Position numbers and translations under genes: made by a program. A stretch of DNA of 64,000 nt from positions 1 to 64,000 of the forward strand of contig JAIXTE010000129.1 of NCBI GenBank assembly GCA_027484315.1, given 5' to 3'. A model generated the notes under the pieces. It had not been told where the DNA came from. It saw only the letters and a program-made list of their open reading frames with translations, and searched no databases. Shown piece by piece: positions 10,259-19,871 of this stretch (its first letter is position 1; each line of letters opens with the position of its first letter). This DNA comes from Burkholderiales bacterium (GTDB taxonomy: Bacteria > Pseudomonadota > Gammaproteobacteria > Burkholderiales > Burkholderiaceae_B).

Positions 10259-11032
10259 TTAGCCTTTGGCCTTCCGCGCTGCAGCCAACTGCGCCTGCAG
10301 CGCATCAATGCGCTGGTGGTTTTCTTCCGAGCCAATGTAGCTTCTGAACAGCCATTCCTGGGTGCGCATGGACATGTCCAGGTCCTGGTTCAACACCACA
10401 TTGGAAAGGCGCTTGGTTTCCGCCAGGCAAGCCCGGTCATATTGCGCCATGTCGCGGGCAATTTTAGAAACCGATGTCAGCAATTCGCCTTCGGGAAATA
10501 CTGCACTGACATAGCCCATGCGTTCGGCCTCGGCTGCATCGTAAATTCGGCCAGTCAGTGCTACTTCCTTGGCACGACCCATGCCGATGATGCGCCACAG
10601 CGGGTCCATGATTGGGGTCAGTGACAACACAATTTCGCGCTGTCCGAACTTGGCCCGTGTGGAGGCATAACGAATGTCGCACATCATGGTCAAATCGAAT
10701 CCACCCGCAATGGCTGCACCACCCACTGCACAAATCACGGGCTGTTCGCAAAACAGAACAGCGCGGTAGGCGCGGTGAAACAGGGCGGTGTAGGCTTCGT
10801 TGCTGACTTTTTCCAGCTTGCGAATTTCATTCAGGTCAAAACCTGCGGAGAAGTAACGTTCACCGCCGGTGAATACGATCACATGCACATCCGTGCGTGC
10901 ACCCAAGTCATTGAACATGCGGGTGACTTCTTCCAGTACGTCGGGTGCCAGGGCATTGCCTTTGTCTGGCCGGTTGATGGTGACAGTGGCTACCCGTTCT
11001 GACACGTCCAGATTCAAATATTGAAAACTCAT
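10259..11032 (-). CDS. enoyl-CoA hydratase/isomerase family protein
   Basis: A crotonase-fold enzyme of about 257 residues. The substrate-binding segment FSAGFDLNEI and the oxyanion-hole/CoA segment GGAAIAGGFDLTMMCDIRYAS are clear, followed by AKFGQREIVLSLTPIMD. The family hydrates or isomerises acyl-CoA thioesters; the specific substrate cannot be told. The start MSFQYLNLDV was preferred; an ATG five codons earlier (11047) overlaps the upstream lipoprotein gene and lacks a ribosome site. It follows the LVIVD lipoprotein gene on the same strand at close spacing, so the two may be co-transcribed. Confidence 0.87.
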   Translation of the reverse strand: MSFQYLNLDVSERVATVTINRPDKGNALAPDVLEEVTRMFNDLGARTDVHVIVFTGGERYFSAGFDLNEIRKLEKVSNEAYTALFHRAYRAVLFCEQPVICAVGGAAIAGGFDLTMMCDIRYASTRAKFGQREIVLSLTPIMDPLWRIIGMGRAKEVALTGRIYDAAEAERMGYVSAVFPEGELLTSVSKIARDMAQYDRACLAETKRLSNVVLNQDLDMSMRTQEWLFRSYIGSEENHQRIDALQAQLAAARKAKG

Positions 11033-11037
11033 TGTTC

Positions 11038-12504
11038 TTATTTCCATGCGTTGTTGGTCACTTTGACCACGTAAAAACCTTGATAGCCGTCGGTATACCA
11101 GATTTCCTTGCGTTCCGGCACAAAGGCCGGGCTGGACATGGCCCAGTTGCTGGCGGGTGCGGGCAGCGTCAGCACCCGGGGTTTGACGGGTGCGTTGAAA
11201 TAGGCCACCTCAACCGGGTTGGCCGGGTCGCGAATGTCAAAAATACGCAAGCCCGACAAGATCATGCTGCACGCCACAATGGTGGGGTTGACACGTGTCG
11301 GAATGTTGCAATAGTGCCCAGCATAGCCACCCGTGGGGTTTTGTGCGCCGGGGTCACTGGCAATTTTTTCCCGGTTCTCCACATTGTGGACATCCAGACG
11401 CAGGTTGGAGATCACCTTGGGTTTGGTTTCATCCGAAATGTCGATGATTCGCGCCGCACCTACTTTTGAGCCGTGAATCGCGACGGGTATTGGGCCAGGG
11501 TTGCCCGAATACTCGTCGACTTCCATGATGTACTTCTTGCCGTTGCTGGTGAATGGAATTGCATTCTGCGGAATGGTGACGGTGTCCCAACTCAGACGCG
11601 ATACTTCTTTCACCTGTGGGTTGGCTTTGCGGGCTTGAATTTCGGAAATGTCGAGCACCAGCATGCCAGCTGGGTTGGTGAAACTGGCCACGTAGGCTCG
11701 GTTGCCATCGGGGCTGATTGACAAACCATGCGAGGCGTAAAAACCAGTCCACAGCGGGCGAGGGAAGCTGGGGTTGGAAATATCCAGCGCCACCAGCGTG
11801 AAGGTGCTTGGAGAACCTGAAAAGAAGGTTTTTCCGTCAGGTGAAATGCCGCTTTCATGGCCGAACAAACCCAGCGGTGTCGACGATTTCAATACCGGTT
11901 TGCGGCAGTCTTCGGACACATCGTAAATGTCGACAATGCCAGGGCCAAAAGCAGGGTTGCCCAGCACGGCAGCCAGCACGCCACCTTCCTGGCTTACTAC
12001 CAACGATTCATGCGGCGACAGCATGGCAGGCGTAATCAGCCGGGCTGTGCGCACTGGCTTGGTGGGGTCGCTCATGTCAAAAACATTCACGCCCAGCTCA
12101 AGGTCCAGGATGTTGGTGGGGAACAGCAGTGTGCTGTCGGCGAATGCGCAGTCACGGCCTGCCTTGTCGCGGTAGCGTTCAACCTTGAAGCCGCCCACTG
12201 TACCAATGACACGTTCAGGCGCGAAGGAACCCACCATTTGCGTGTTGCAGGTAAAACCCGCAGCAGCAAGCCCGGCATCGTGGTCTGCCTGCGAAACCCG
12301 GCCTTGCATGCCTGATTCCGGCCTTGAGCCAGGGCCGCAAACTCCTTGTGGGGTCGCGGTAATGTTCAATCCATCCACCACCTGGCTGGGGTTGGTGCGG
12401 TTGGCAGTGGAGCCCGATGGGCTGTCCGAGTTACCAAAGCAGCCTGCAATCAGGGCGGGCAGCAGCAATGACGCGAATAGACGGCATGAATACAGGTTCA
12501 ACAT
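11038..12504 (-). CDS. LVIVD repeat-containing lipoprotein (beta-propeller)
   Basis: A 488-residue lipoprotein: signal SLLLPALIAGC with lipidated Cys22, then a Ser/Asn-rich linker. The mature part has repeated strands of the LVIVD type (GVNVFDMSDPTKPVRTARLI, GIVDIYDVSEDCRKPVLKSS, FTLVALDISNPSFPRPLW, GMLVLDISEIQ, ARIIDISDETKPKVISN, LRIFDIRDPANPVEVAYF). These predict a beta-propeller exposed on the cell surface or in the periplasm. The function is unknown; a scaffold or sensor role is an inference. It follows a DUF305 gene by 13 bp, and the two probably form an operon. Confidence 0.85.
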   Translation of the reverse strand: MLNLYSCRLFASLLLPALIAGCFGNSDSPSGSTANRTNPSQVVDGLNITATPQGVCGPGSRPESGMQGRVSQADHDAGLAAAGFTCNTQMVGSFAPERVIGTVGGFKVERYRDKAGRDCAFADSTLLFPTNILDLELGVNVFDMSDPTKPVRTARLITPAMLSPHESLVVSQEGGVLAAVLGNPAFGPGIVDIYDVSEDCRKPVLKSSTPLGLFGHESGISPDGKTFFSGSPSTFTLVALDISNPSFPRPLWTGFYASHGLSISPDGNRAYVASFTNPAGMLVLDISEIQARKANPQVKEVSRLSWDTVTIPQNAIPFTSNGKKYIMEVDEYSGNPGPIPVAIHGSKVGAARIIDISDETKPKVISNLRLDVHNVENREKIASDPGAQNPTGGYAGHYCNIPTRVNPTIVACSMILSGLRIFDIRDPANPVEVAYFNAPVKPRVLTLPAPASNWAMSSPAFVPERKEIWYTDGYQGFYVVKVTNNAWK

Positions 12505-12517
12505 GGTGTTCTCCGGG

Positions 12518-13207
12518 TCAATTTTTTTGAAGTTGTTGCAGTTTCATCTGGATCCAGCCAATTTCCATGCCTTGGTCGCGGATCATGCTGGTGGCCAGTG
12601 CCTTGACCAGGCTGGATTCGCCATTTCGGCTGGCAAACCAGGCCATGGGCAATGCCGCACGGTGGTGTGCCAGCATCAACTCCAGAAACAGAATTTCCTT
12701 GTCAGTACCGGTGGCCTTTTTGAGTTGTTCAAGTTGTTCGGTTGTGGCTACACCAGCCATGGCGCCGCCTTCCGCTTTGCAGCGGGCCTGAAACAGCTTG
12801 TCATCCAGGTGGCGAACATTGCTTGCCTCTTCAACCCAGGCCATGGGCGGGCCAGCCACCATGACTGGCTCATTCCACACCGTCAGCCAACCTTCCATCA
12901 CGCCCATTTCACGTGTTTGCTTGATGGTGATGGACTGCGCCAGGCCCTGAATTTCGGGGGATGCAGCTTCCCGCATCATCATGGACATTTGGATGGCTTG
13001 GGCGTGGTGCAACAGCATGCTGCGAGCAAAGCCGGCATCCACAGCGCCAACCTGTGATGTATTTTGCGCCGTGGTCTGGCTCGGGAATATCTGGGTTAGC
13101 TGGCCCCTTGACTGATAAGCCCAATAGCATAGGCTGGTCAGCAAGGCAGCGATGCACAAAACGACAAGTGTTCGTTTGCGCAATGAGGGTTGGGCAGGGT
13201 GATGCAT
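12518..13207 (-). CDS. DUF305 domain protein, membrane-anchored
   Basis: A 229-residue protein with one N-terminal membrane segment (LVVLCIAALLTSLCYWAYQ). The DUF305 domain carries the duplicated histidine/methionine motifs FARSMLLHHAQAIQMSMMM and FLELMLAHHRAALPMAWFA. DUF305 proteins are ferritin-like four-helix bundles, and some members bind copper. The periplasmic location is inferred from the topology. It lies directly upstream of the LVIVD lipoprotein, a pairing that suggests a joint envelope function, perhaps metal handling. Confidence 0.85.
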   Translation of the reverse strand: MHHPAQPSLRKRTLVVLCIAALLTSLCYWAYQSRGQLTQIFPSQTTAQNTSQVGAVDAGFARSMLLHHAQAIQMSMMMREAASPEIQGLAQSITIKQTREMGVMEGWLTVWNEPVMVAGPPMAWVEEASNVRHLDDKLFQARCKAEGGAMAGVATTEQLEQLKKATGTDKEILFLELMLAHHRAALPMAWFASRNGESSLVKALATSMIRDQGMEIGWIQMKLQQLQKN

Positions 13208-13278
13208 GTCTCGCGGATTTTATTATGTATATCTTGCTTCTACTTCCGCAAATCCCTGTTGGATTCAGGCCGGCGTGT

Positions 13279-14301
13279 CTAGAAACCCTGTGCGAGACGG
13301 TGCGTGATTTCGGTAGCGCTGGCTTCCAGGCATTCCCCGGCATTCTGACCTGCCCAAAGCGGTGTGAAGTCGCCCAAGCCAAGACTTTCTGCTTTGGCAC
13401 GCAAGGGGGCAATGCCGGCTGTGGCCAGCGGAAATTCTGGCGGGCAGTCGGACAAGCTACCCATTTCCCGCATGACACGGTTCACAATGCCGCGCGCGGG
13501 TCTGCCGCTGAACAGGTTGGTCAATGCAGTGTGCTGTGCCTTCGGGCTTGCCAATGCCTTGCGGTGAATCACGCTGGTGGTGCATTCAGGCGCCAGCAGG
13601 TAGGCGGTGCCCACTTGCACGGCCTTGGCACCCAGTGCCATGGCTGCGGCTACACCGTTTGCATTGGCAATGCCGCCCGTGGCGATCACGGGTATGTCAA
13701 GCGCTTTGACCACTTGGGGCAGCAAGGCAAATGTGCCCATTTGCACCGACAGGTCGTGGCTCAGAAAGTGCCCGCGGTGTCCGCCTGCTTCAAGGCCCTG
13801 CGCGATGACGAAGTCGCAACCATTGGCTTGAAGCCACAAGGCTTCTTCCACCGTGGTGGCCGAGGAAAGAATTTGCGCACCCATGGCTTTCACGCGTTGA
13901 AGCAATTCCGGTTTGGGTAAACCAAAGTGAAAACTGACAAAGGGTGGCTTGAATTCTTCCAGTACCTCGGCCAGATCTGCACTGAAGGGAGTTCGGCCAG
14001 GGCCGCTTGGAAACTCGTCGGGATTTAATCCGAGTTCGCGGTAATAGGGCGACAAGGCCTGCTGCCATTTCTGGTTGCGGGCAATGTCAGGTTCAGGTGG
14101 GGTGTGACAGAAGAAATTGACGTTGTAGGGGTTGCTGGTACCGGCCTGAATGGTTTGAAGTTCAGCGCGCAGCGTGTCTGCCGACAACATGGCGCAGGGC
14201 AGGGAGCCCAAGCCGCCGGCATTGCTGACTGCAATGCACAGCGCGCTGGTTTGAACGCCTGCCATGGGCGCCTGTACTAGCGGGTACTGCGTGCCGAACA
14301 T
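13279..14301 (-). CDS. nitronate monooxygenase family protein (2-nitropropane dioxygenase)
   Basis: A 340-residue FMN-dependent TIM-barrel enzyme. It begins with YPLVQAPMAGVQTSALC, then AQGLEAGGHRG for flavin binding and VIATGGIANANGVAAAMALGAKAVQVGTAYL for the phosphate of FMN. The family oxidises alkyl nitronates, and some members act on other substrates. It starts 2 bp after the MFS transporter gene, so the two are translationally linked and the transporter may carry its substrate. Confidence 0.9.
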   Translation of the reverse strand: MFGTQYPLVQAPMAGVQTSALCIAVSNAGGLGSLPCAMLSADTLRAELQTIQAGTSNPYNVNFFCHTPPEPDIARNQKWQQALSPYYRELGLNPDEFPSGPGRTPFSADLAEVLEEFKPPFVSFHFGLPKPELLQRVKAMGAQILSSATTVEEALWLQANGCDFVIAQGLEAGGHRGHFLSHDLSVQMGTFALLPQVVKALDIPVIATGGIANANGVAAAMALGAKAVQVGTAYLLAPECTTSVIHRKALASPKAQHTALTNLFSGRPARGIVNRVMREMGSLSDCPPEFPLATAGIAPLRAKAESLGLGDFTPLWAGQNAGECLEASATEITHRLAQGF

Positions 14302-14303
14302 GC

Positions 14304-15623
14304 TTAGTCTTTCAGTTCCAGCGCGCGGTTCAGGCTAAGTGCTGCCAATGAGCCCACAGCACCGGAAAGCAGGTACAAACTGACATACTCCAGGCCAAAA
14401 TGCGCGGCCAGGCCCAAGGCCACCAATGGCGCAAAACCAGCCCCAACCAACCAGGCCAGGTCAGCGGTCAACGCTGCACCCATGTAGCGGTACTTGGCTT
14501 TGAAGTTGGCGGTAACAGCACCCGCCGCCTGTCCATACGACAAGCCCAACAGCACAAAGCCAATGAGGATAAAGGCAGTTTGTCCGTTGTCGCCACCGTC
14601 CATCATGTGCGGCACGAAAAAGCTGAACAATGCAATCAGAATGGCCAGAAAGCCCAAGGTATTGCGGCGACCCAATCGGTCAGCCACCACGCCACTAAGT
14701 ACGACAGCGCCTGCCGACAACACAGCTCCGGCCATCTGAATCACCAGAAACTCGGAGATTGATCGTTCAGAATTCAATGCAATCCATGACAGCGGGAATA
14801 CGGTTACCACGTGAAACAGGGCGTAGCTGGCCAGCGCGGCCAAGGCGCCCACCAAAATGTTGTGGCCTTGCGAGCCCACCATTTCAGTCACTTTGACAGG
14901 TTGAAGTTCGCGTTCTTCCAGCATGCGGGAATATTCATTGGTGGCAATCAAGCGCAGGCGTGCAAACAGGGCCACCACGTTGATTGCAAATGCAACATAG
15001 AAGGGGTAGCGCCATCCCCAGCTTAAAAAGTCTTCACTGGACAGGGCTGACAGCAGGTAAGCAAACAGACCCGCCGCAATGATGAAGCCCATCGGTGCGC
15101 CCAATTGCCCCAACATGGCATACCAGCCGCGCTTGTTTTCCGGGGCATTCAAAGCCAACAGGGAAGGCAAGCCATCCCATGACCCTCCCAAAGCCAGGCC
15201 TTGACCAATCCGCAAAATGGCCAGCAGCACAATGGCGCCAACACCCAGGGTGGCGTAACTAGGGAGGAAGGCCATACCTGCCGTGGAAATGCCCAGCATG
15301 AACAGCGCCACAGTCAGTTTGGTCTCGCGGCCGAATTTTTCTTGCACCATCATCAGTGCGACCGTACCGATTGGACGGGCCACAAAGGCGAGGGCAAAGA
15401 TGGTGAATGAATAGAGCGTTGCGGTGAGCGGGTCCTCAAACGGGAAGAACACGGAGGGGAAAACCAGCACTGAGGCGATCGCGTAAACAAAAAAATCGAA
15501 ATATTCTGAGGCACGCCCGATCACCACGCCAATCGCGATCTCGCCGGGTGTGACATTGCTGTTGCTGCCGTGATGGCCCGGCGTAACGCCTTGCTCTGCA
15601 TGAATTGTGTTGATGCCGGACAT
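14304..15623 (-). CDS. MFS transporter, metabolite:H+ symporter type
   Basis: A 439-residue major facilitator protein with about twelve hydrophobic segments. The loop after helix 2 reads FVARPIGTVALMMVQEKFGRETKL, and the pattern LRIGQGLALGGSWDGLPSLLALNAPENKRG is typical of the metabolite:H+ symporter branch, whose members import dicarboxylates and related organic acids. The substrate cannot be fixed from sequence. It is the first gene of a pair with nitronate monooxygenase and is divergent from cyoA, with repeated GACAATAT motifs between them. Confidence 0.88.
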   Translation of the reverse strand: MSGINTIHAEQGVTPGHHGSNSNVTPGEIAIGVVIGRASEYFDFFVYAIASVLVFPSVFFPFEDPLTATLYSFTIFALAFVARPIGTVALMMVQEKFGRETKLTVALFMLGISTAGMAFLPSYATLGVGAIVLLAILRIGQGLALGGSWDGLPSLLALNAPENKRGWYAMLGQLGAPMGFIIAAGLFAYLLSALSSEDFLSWGWRYPFYVAFAINVVALFARLRLIATNEYSRMLEERELQPVKVTEMVGSQGHNILVGALAALASYALFHVVTVFPLSWIALNSERSISEFLVIQMAGAVLSAGAVVLSGVVADRLGRRNTLGFLAILIALFSFFVPHMMDGGDNGQTAFILIGFVLLGLSYGQAAGAVTANFKAKYRYMGAALTADLAWLVGAGFAPLVALGLAAHFGLEYVSLYLLSGAVGSLAALSLNRALELKD

Positions 15624-15652
15624 TTGTACTTCTCCTCGAATCTTTTGCTTGC

Positions 15653-15715
15653 GACAATATTGTTTTTATTTTCAATGGCTTAACAGCGGTTTCTGTCAAG
15701 TGGGACAATATGTCC
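15653..15715. promoter_or_regulatory. paired GACAATAT motifs between MFS gene and cyoA
   Basis: GACAATATTGTT (15653-15664) and GGACAATATGTCC (15703-15715) share the 8-mer GACAATAT. The second is a near-perfect palindrome (GGACA-ATA-TGTCC). They lie 50 bases apart in the 145-bp gap between divergent genes, a good layout for a dimeric regulator. The regulator is unknown. Confidence 0.45.
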
Positions 15716-15768
15716 AATGCCCAGAGGACACCCATGTCAGTAAATTAACATGAAATCAATTCCTAACC

Positions 15769-16818
15769 ATGCTGGATCTTATGTTCAAGCCACTGAAACG
15801 AAGTCTTTTGTTGGTGCCGCTTCTCCTGCTTGCAGGGTGTAACACCATCGTGATGAATCCAAAAGGCGACATCGCATCGCAACAGGCCGACCTGATCGTG
15901 CTGTCCACCGTGCTGATGCTGATCATCATCGTGCCCGTGATTTTCCTGACCTGTCTTTTTGCATGGAAATACCGCCAGGCAAACACCGAGGCGGAATATG
16001 ATCCCGAGTGGGACCATTCCACCAAACTGGAACTGGTCATTTGGGGTGCGCCCCTGTTGATCATCATCGTCTTGGGCCTGGTGACCTGGGTCAGTACCCA
16101 CAAACTGGATCCCTATCGTCCACTGGACCGTATTGACGCCAGCACACCGCTTGCTGCTGACCACAAGCCTTTGGTGGTGCAGGTTGTTTCGCTCGACTGG
16201 AAGTGGCTGTTCATTTACCCAGAACAGGGTATTGCCACAGTCAACGAGTTGGTGACACCCGTGAATGTTCCGGTGCGCTTCAAGATCACCTCCAGCACAG
16301 TGATGAATTCCTTCTACATCCCGGCATTGGCTGGTCAGATCTATTCGATGGCCGGCATGGAAACCACATTGAATGCGGTTATCAATGAGGAAGGCAGTTG
16401 GGAAGGCTTCTCTGCCAACTACAGCGGCGCCGGCTTTTCTCACATGCGTTTCAAGTACAACGGGGTGAGCCAGGAAGAGTTTGATGACTGGGTGGCCAGC
16501 AACAAGGCGGCTGCCAAAACACTGGACCGTGCTGCCTACCTGGAACTGGAGAAGCCAACCAGCAAGCACCCGGTAGAACGCTTTGCAACTGTTGAAAACG
16601 ACTTGTTCCACGCGATTGTCAATCGTTGTGTGGTCGAGGGCACTGTGTGCATGGACACGCAAATGATGGCGGATTCCATGCGCAACCGCACCGGTTTGTC
16701 TGCTGACGAATTGGCAATCTTGATCAATGACGCCATGTGCCAGATCGCACCCAACGACGACGCACTCCCACTTATCACTTCATCCAAGAAGAATGGCTAT
16801 GACTCAGTATCCAATTGA
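15769..16818 (+). CDS. cyoA: cytochrome bo-type ubiquinol oxidase subunit II
   Basis: A 349-residue subunit II of a heme-copper quinol oxidase. It has a lipoprotein signal ending LLLLAGC, two membrane helices ([21 protein letters not shown] and [21 protein letters not shown]), then the periplasmic cupredoxin-fold domain ([41 protein letters not shown]). The CuA ligands of cytochrome c oxidases are missing, as expected for a quinol oxidase. The start is uncertain: an in-frame ATG 12 bases downstream (15781) is also plausible, and neither has a strong ribosome site. It is first in cyoABCD. Confidence 0.95.
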   Translation: MLDLMFKPLKRSLLLVPLLLLAGCNTIVMNPKGDIASQQADLIVLSTVLMLIIIVPVIFLTCLFAWKYRQANTEAEYDPEWDHSTKLELVIWGAPLLIIIVLGLVTWVSTHKLDPYRPLDRIDASTPLAADHKPLVVQVVSLDWKWLFIYPEQGIATVNELVTPVNVPVRFKITSSTVMNSFYIPALAGQIYSMAGMETTLNAVINEEGSWEGFSANYSGAGFSHMRFKYNGVSQEEFDDWVASNKAAAKTLDRAAYLELEKPTSKHPVERFATVENDLFHAIVNRCVVEGTVCMDTQMMADSMRNRTGLSADELAILINDAMCQIAPNDDALPLITSSKKNGYDSVSN

Positions 16819-18802
16819 AACAAGCCCGATATTCGGGCGGCTAACACTGAATGCGATCCCGTACTACGACCCGATCATCATGGGTACGCTGGCCGTGGCC
16901 ATGACGGGTGGTCTGATACTGCTGTATCTGATCCACAAGAACCGCTTGTGGAGCACCCTTTGGAATGACTGGTTCACCAGCATCGATCACAAGAAAATCG
17001 GCATTATGTACATGGTACTGGGCCTGGTGATGATGATGCGCGGCTTTGCAGACGCCATCATGATGCGTGCGCAGCAGGCGATTGCCTTCAACGGCAATGA
17101 GGGCTTTCTGCCACCGCATCACTACGACCAGATTTTCACAGCCCACGGCGTGATCATGATTTTCTTCGTGGCCATGCCCTTGATCACGGGCTTGATGAAC
17201 TACCTGATCCCGTTGCAGATTGGTGCGCGTGACGTGGCCTTTCCATTCCTGAACAACTTCAGCTTCTGGATGACCGCCATGGGCGCCGCACTCATCATGG
17301 CGTCCCTGTTCGTGGGTGAATTTGCAATGACCGGTTGGTTGGCCTACCCACCGCTGTCGGGTGCCTTGCAAAGTCCGTATGTGGGTGTTGATTACTACAT
17401 CTGGGCGCTGCAAATAGCCGGGGTTGGAACACTGCTTTCGGGTGTGAACCTGATTGTGACGGTTGTCAAAATGCGCGCCCCTGGCATGTCAATGATGAAA
17501 ATGCCAATTTTCACCTGGACTTCCCTGTGTGCGAACGTGTTGATTGTGGCCGCTTTCCCTGTGTTGACCGCCGTGTTGGGCATGTTGACCATGGACCGTT
17601 ACCTGGGCACCAACTTCTTCACGAACGACCTTGGCGGCAACTCCATGATGTACGTGAACCTGATCTGGATCTGGGGTCACCCCGAGGTTTACATTCTGAT
17701 TCTGCCGCTGTTCGGTGTGTTCTCTGAAGTGGTGTCCACGTTCAGTCGCAAGCGCCTGTTTGGTTACAGCTCCATGGTGTATGCCACAGTCGTGATTACC
17801 ATTTTGTCTTACCTGGTTTGGTTGCACCACTTCTTCACCATGGGCAGTGGGGCCAGTGTGAACGCCTTCTTTGGTATTACAACCATGATTATTTCCATCC
17901 CCACGGGTGCGAAAATTTTCAACTGGTTGTTCACCATGTACAAAGGCAAAATCAGTTTTGAATTGCCCATGATGTGGACCATTGCCTTCATGATCACTTT
18001 CGTGATCGGTGGCATGACTGGTGTATTGCTTGCCGTACCTCCAGCCGACTTTGTGTTGCACAACAGCCTGTTCCTGATCGCCCACTTCCACAACGTGATT
18101 ATTGGCGGCGTGTTGTTCGGCCTGTTCGCAGCCATCAACTTCTGGGCTCCAAAAGCCTTGGGCGTAAAGCTGGACGAGTTCTGGGGCAAGGTGTCGTTCT
18201 GGTTCTGGGTCATCGGCTTTTATTTCGCCTTCATGCCGCTGTATGTGCTGGGCCTGATGGGTGTAACCCGCCGCATGAGCCAGTTTGAAGATCCTTCACT
18301 GCAGATCTGGTTCCAGATTGCAGCGCTGGGAGCAGCGATGATCGCAGTCGGTATCGGTGCCATGATCATGCAGTTCTATGTCACTTTCCGTGATCGCGCC
18401 AAGTTGCGTGACACCACTGGTGACCCCTGGGGCGGCCGTACGCTGGAGTGGGCCACTTCTAGCCCACCCGCAGACTACAACTTTGCGTTCACACCTGTGG
18501 TGTACGACACCGATGCTTGGGCTGACATGAAAAAGAACGGCTACAAGCGCCCAACTGAAGGATTTGTGGACATTCACATGCCCAAGAACACTGCTGCTGG
18601 TTTCGTGATTGCCGGTATCAGCGCGGTGATCGGATTTGCCCTGGTGTGGCACATCTGGTGGATGGCTGCCGGCGCAAGTGTTGCACTGGTAGTGGCTGTG
18701 ATCGCACACACATTCAATTACAAACGCGACTTCTACATCAAGGCCGATGTTGTGGCCAAAACTGAAGCTGCACGTACACAACTGGAGCAATCCCATGTCT
18801 GA
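16799..18802 (+). CDS. cyoB: cytochrome bo-type ubiquinol oxidase subunit I
   Basis: The 667-residue catalytic subunit, which reduces oxygen to water and pumps protons. [12 protein letters not shown] opens the core, and H in [11 protein letters not shown] is a low-spin heme ligand. [17 protein letters not shown] holds the CuB His and the crosslinked Tyr; WLHHFFTMG adds two CuB histidines; [14 protein letters not shown] carries both heme ligands. About fifteen helices are present, the bo3 arrangement. The start [14 protein letters not shown] was chosen because AAGAAG is seven bases upstream; MAM two codons earlier (16793) is possible. It overlaps the cyoA end by 20 bases. Confidence 0.96.
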   Translation: MTQYPIETSPIFGRLTLNAIPYYDPIIMGTLAVAMTGGLILLYLIHKNRLWSTLWNDWFTSIDHKKIGIMYMVLGLVMMMRGFADAIMMRAQQAIAFNGNEGFLPPHHYDQIFTAHGVIMIFFVAMPLITGLMNYLIPLQIGARDVAFPFLNNFSFWMTAMGAALIMASLFVGEFAMTGWLAYPPLSGALQSPYVGVDYYIWALQIAGVGTLLSGVNLIVTVVKMRAPGMSMMKMPIFTWTSLCANVLIVAAFPVLTAVLGMLTMDRYLGTNFFTNDLGGNSMMYVNLIWIWGHPEVYILILPLFGVFSEVVSTFSRKRLFGYSSMVYATVVITILSYLVWLHHFFTMGSGASVNAFFGITTMIISIPTGAKIFNWLFTMYKGKISFELPMMWTIAFMITFVIGGMTGVLLAVPPADFVLHNSLFLIAHFHNVIIGGVLFGLFAAINFWAPKALGVKLDEFWGKVSFWFWVIGFYFAFMPLYVLGLMGVTRRMSQFEDPSLQIWFQIAALGAAMIAVGIGAMIMQFYVTFRDRAKLRDTTGDPWGGRTLEWATSSPPADYNFAFTPVVYDTDAWADMKKNGYKRPTEGFVDIHMPKNTAAGFVIAGISAVIGFALVWHIWWMAAGASVALVVAVIAHTFNYKRDFYIKADVVAKTEAARTQLEQSHV

Positions 18803-19442
18803 GATGACTTTGAATACAGCCATGAATGCATCCGCAGGTTCATCCATTGATCCCAGTTCACGTTACTACGTGAAAGACCATCATCCAAAAAACGGGTCGC
18901 TGCTGGGTTTCTGGATCTACTTGATGAGCGATTGTTTGATCTTCGCTTGCCTGTTTGCAACTTATGCAGTGATCGGACGTAACTACGCCGGTGGTCCCAC
19001 CGGGGCAGAAATTTTCGATCTGAATCTGGTGGCCTTGAACACAGCGTTTCTGTTGCTGAGTTCCATCACTTACGGCGTGGCCATGGTGGGCATGCAAAAC
19101 CGCAAGCTCAAGACCACCTTGTTGTGGTTGGGCATCACCGGCGTGTTGGGCCTGGCGTTTCTTGCTGTTGAAATCTACGAGTTTTGGCATTTCATCAGCA
19201 TTGGCGCCACGCCGCAAACCAGCGGCTTCCTGACTGCTTTCTTTGCTTTGGTGGGCACCCACGGTCTGCACGTGTTTTTCGGTATCGTGTGGCTTGTGGT
19301 GCTGTTGTTTCAGTTGAAAAAGCACGGCTTGATTCCTGAAAACCGCCGCCGCGTCATGTGCCTGTCCATGTTCTGGCACTTCCTGGATGTGATCTGGATC
19401 GGTGTGTTTACCTTTGTCTACTTGATGGGAGTACTGCCATGA
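18795..19442 (+). CDS. cyoC: cytochrome bo-type ubiquinol oxidase subunit III
   Basis: A 215-residue subunit III with five hydrophobic segments (from [24 protein letters not shown] to [22 protein letters not shown]). [13 protein letters not shown] and [10 protein letters not shown] are signatures of oxidase subunit III. The start [10 protein letters not shown] overlaps the cyoB stop (ATGTCTGA), and its stop overlaps the cyoD start by ATGA. The tight coupling shows one operon. Confidence 0.95.
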   Translation: MSEMTLNTAMNASAGSSIDPSSRYYVKDHHPKNGSLLGFWIYLMSDCLIFACLFATYAVIGRNYAGGPTGAEIFDLNLVALNTAFLLLSSITYGVAMVGMQNRKLKTTLLWLGITGVLGLAFLAVEIYEFWHFISIGATPQTSGFLTAFFALVGTHGLHVFFGIVWLVVLLFQLKKHGLIPENRRRVMCLSMFWHFLDVIWIGVFTFVYLMGVLP

Positions 19443-19840
19443 GCGCGCATCCACACAATTCCAACGACCATCACGATCACCACGATGACGAGGATGAAAT
19501 CCACGTCAGCATGCGCGATTACACCATCGGCTTTGTGTTGGCGGTGATCCTCACGGTGATTCCATTTGCCCTGGTGATGGGCGGTTTCATTGAAAGTTCA
19601 GTGACCACAGCCTTGGTTATTCTTGGTCTGGGTGCTGTTCAAATGGTAGTGCACATGATTTACTTCCTGCACATGAACAGCAAATCGGAAGGTGGCTGGA
19701 CCATGCTGGCGTTGATGTTTACTCTGATCTTGGTCGTGATTACGCTGGTGGGTTCGATCTGGGTGATGTACCACCTGAACACCAACATGATGCCAGGCAT
19801 GAACCACGAGGCCATCGAGTCGATTCAACAGTTGAAGTAA
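19439..19840 (+). CDS. cyoD: cytochrome bo-type ubiquinol oxidase subunit IV
   Basis: A 133-residue small subunit with three membrane helices (YTIGFVLAVILTVIPFALVMGG, LVILGLGAVQMVVHMIYFLHM, LALMFTLILVVITLVGSIWVM). Its N-terminus is unusually rich in His and Asp (HPHNSNDHHDHHDDEDE), a possible metal-binding tail. It assists assembly of the binuclear centre in the family. The ATG at 19439 overlaps the cyoC stop. No cyoE follows. Confidence 0.93.
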   Translation: MSAHPHNSNDHHDHHDDEDEIHVSMRDYTIGFVLAVILTVIPFALVMGGFIESSVTTALVILGLGAVQMVVHMIYFLHMNSKSEGGWTMLALMFTLILVVITLVGSIWVMYHLNTNMMPGMNHEAIESIQQLK

Positions 19841-19871
19841 ACCATCCATGTAAGCAGGAGGCACTTGCGCG

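Noticed and set aside
12185-13920. Two long plus-strand frames of 290 and 319 codons
   Set aside because: They are antisense to the LVIVD, DUF305 and nitronate monooxygenase genes, show no domain and have no ribosome site.
15763-16662. A 299-codon minus-strand frame
   Set aside because: Antisense to cyoA, with no recognisable motif.
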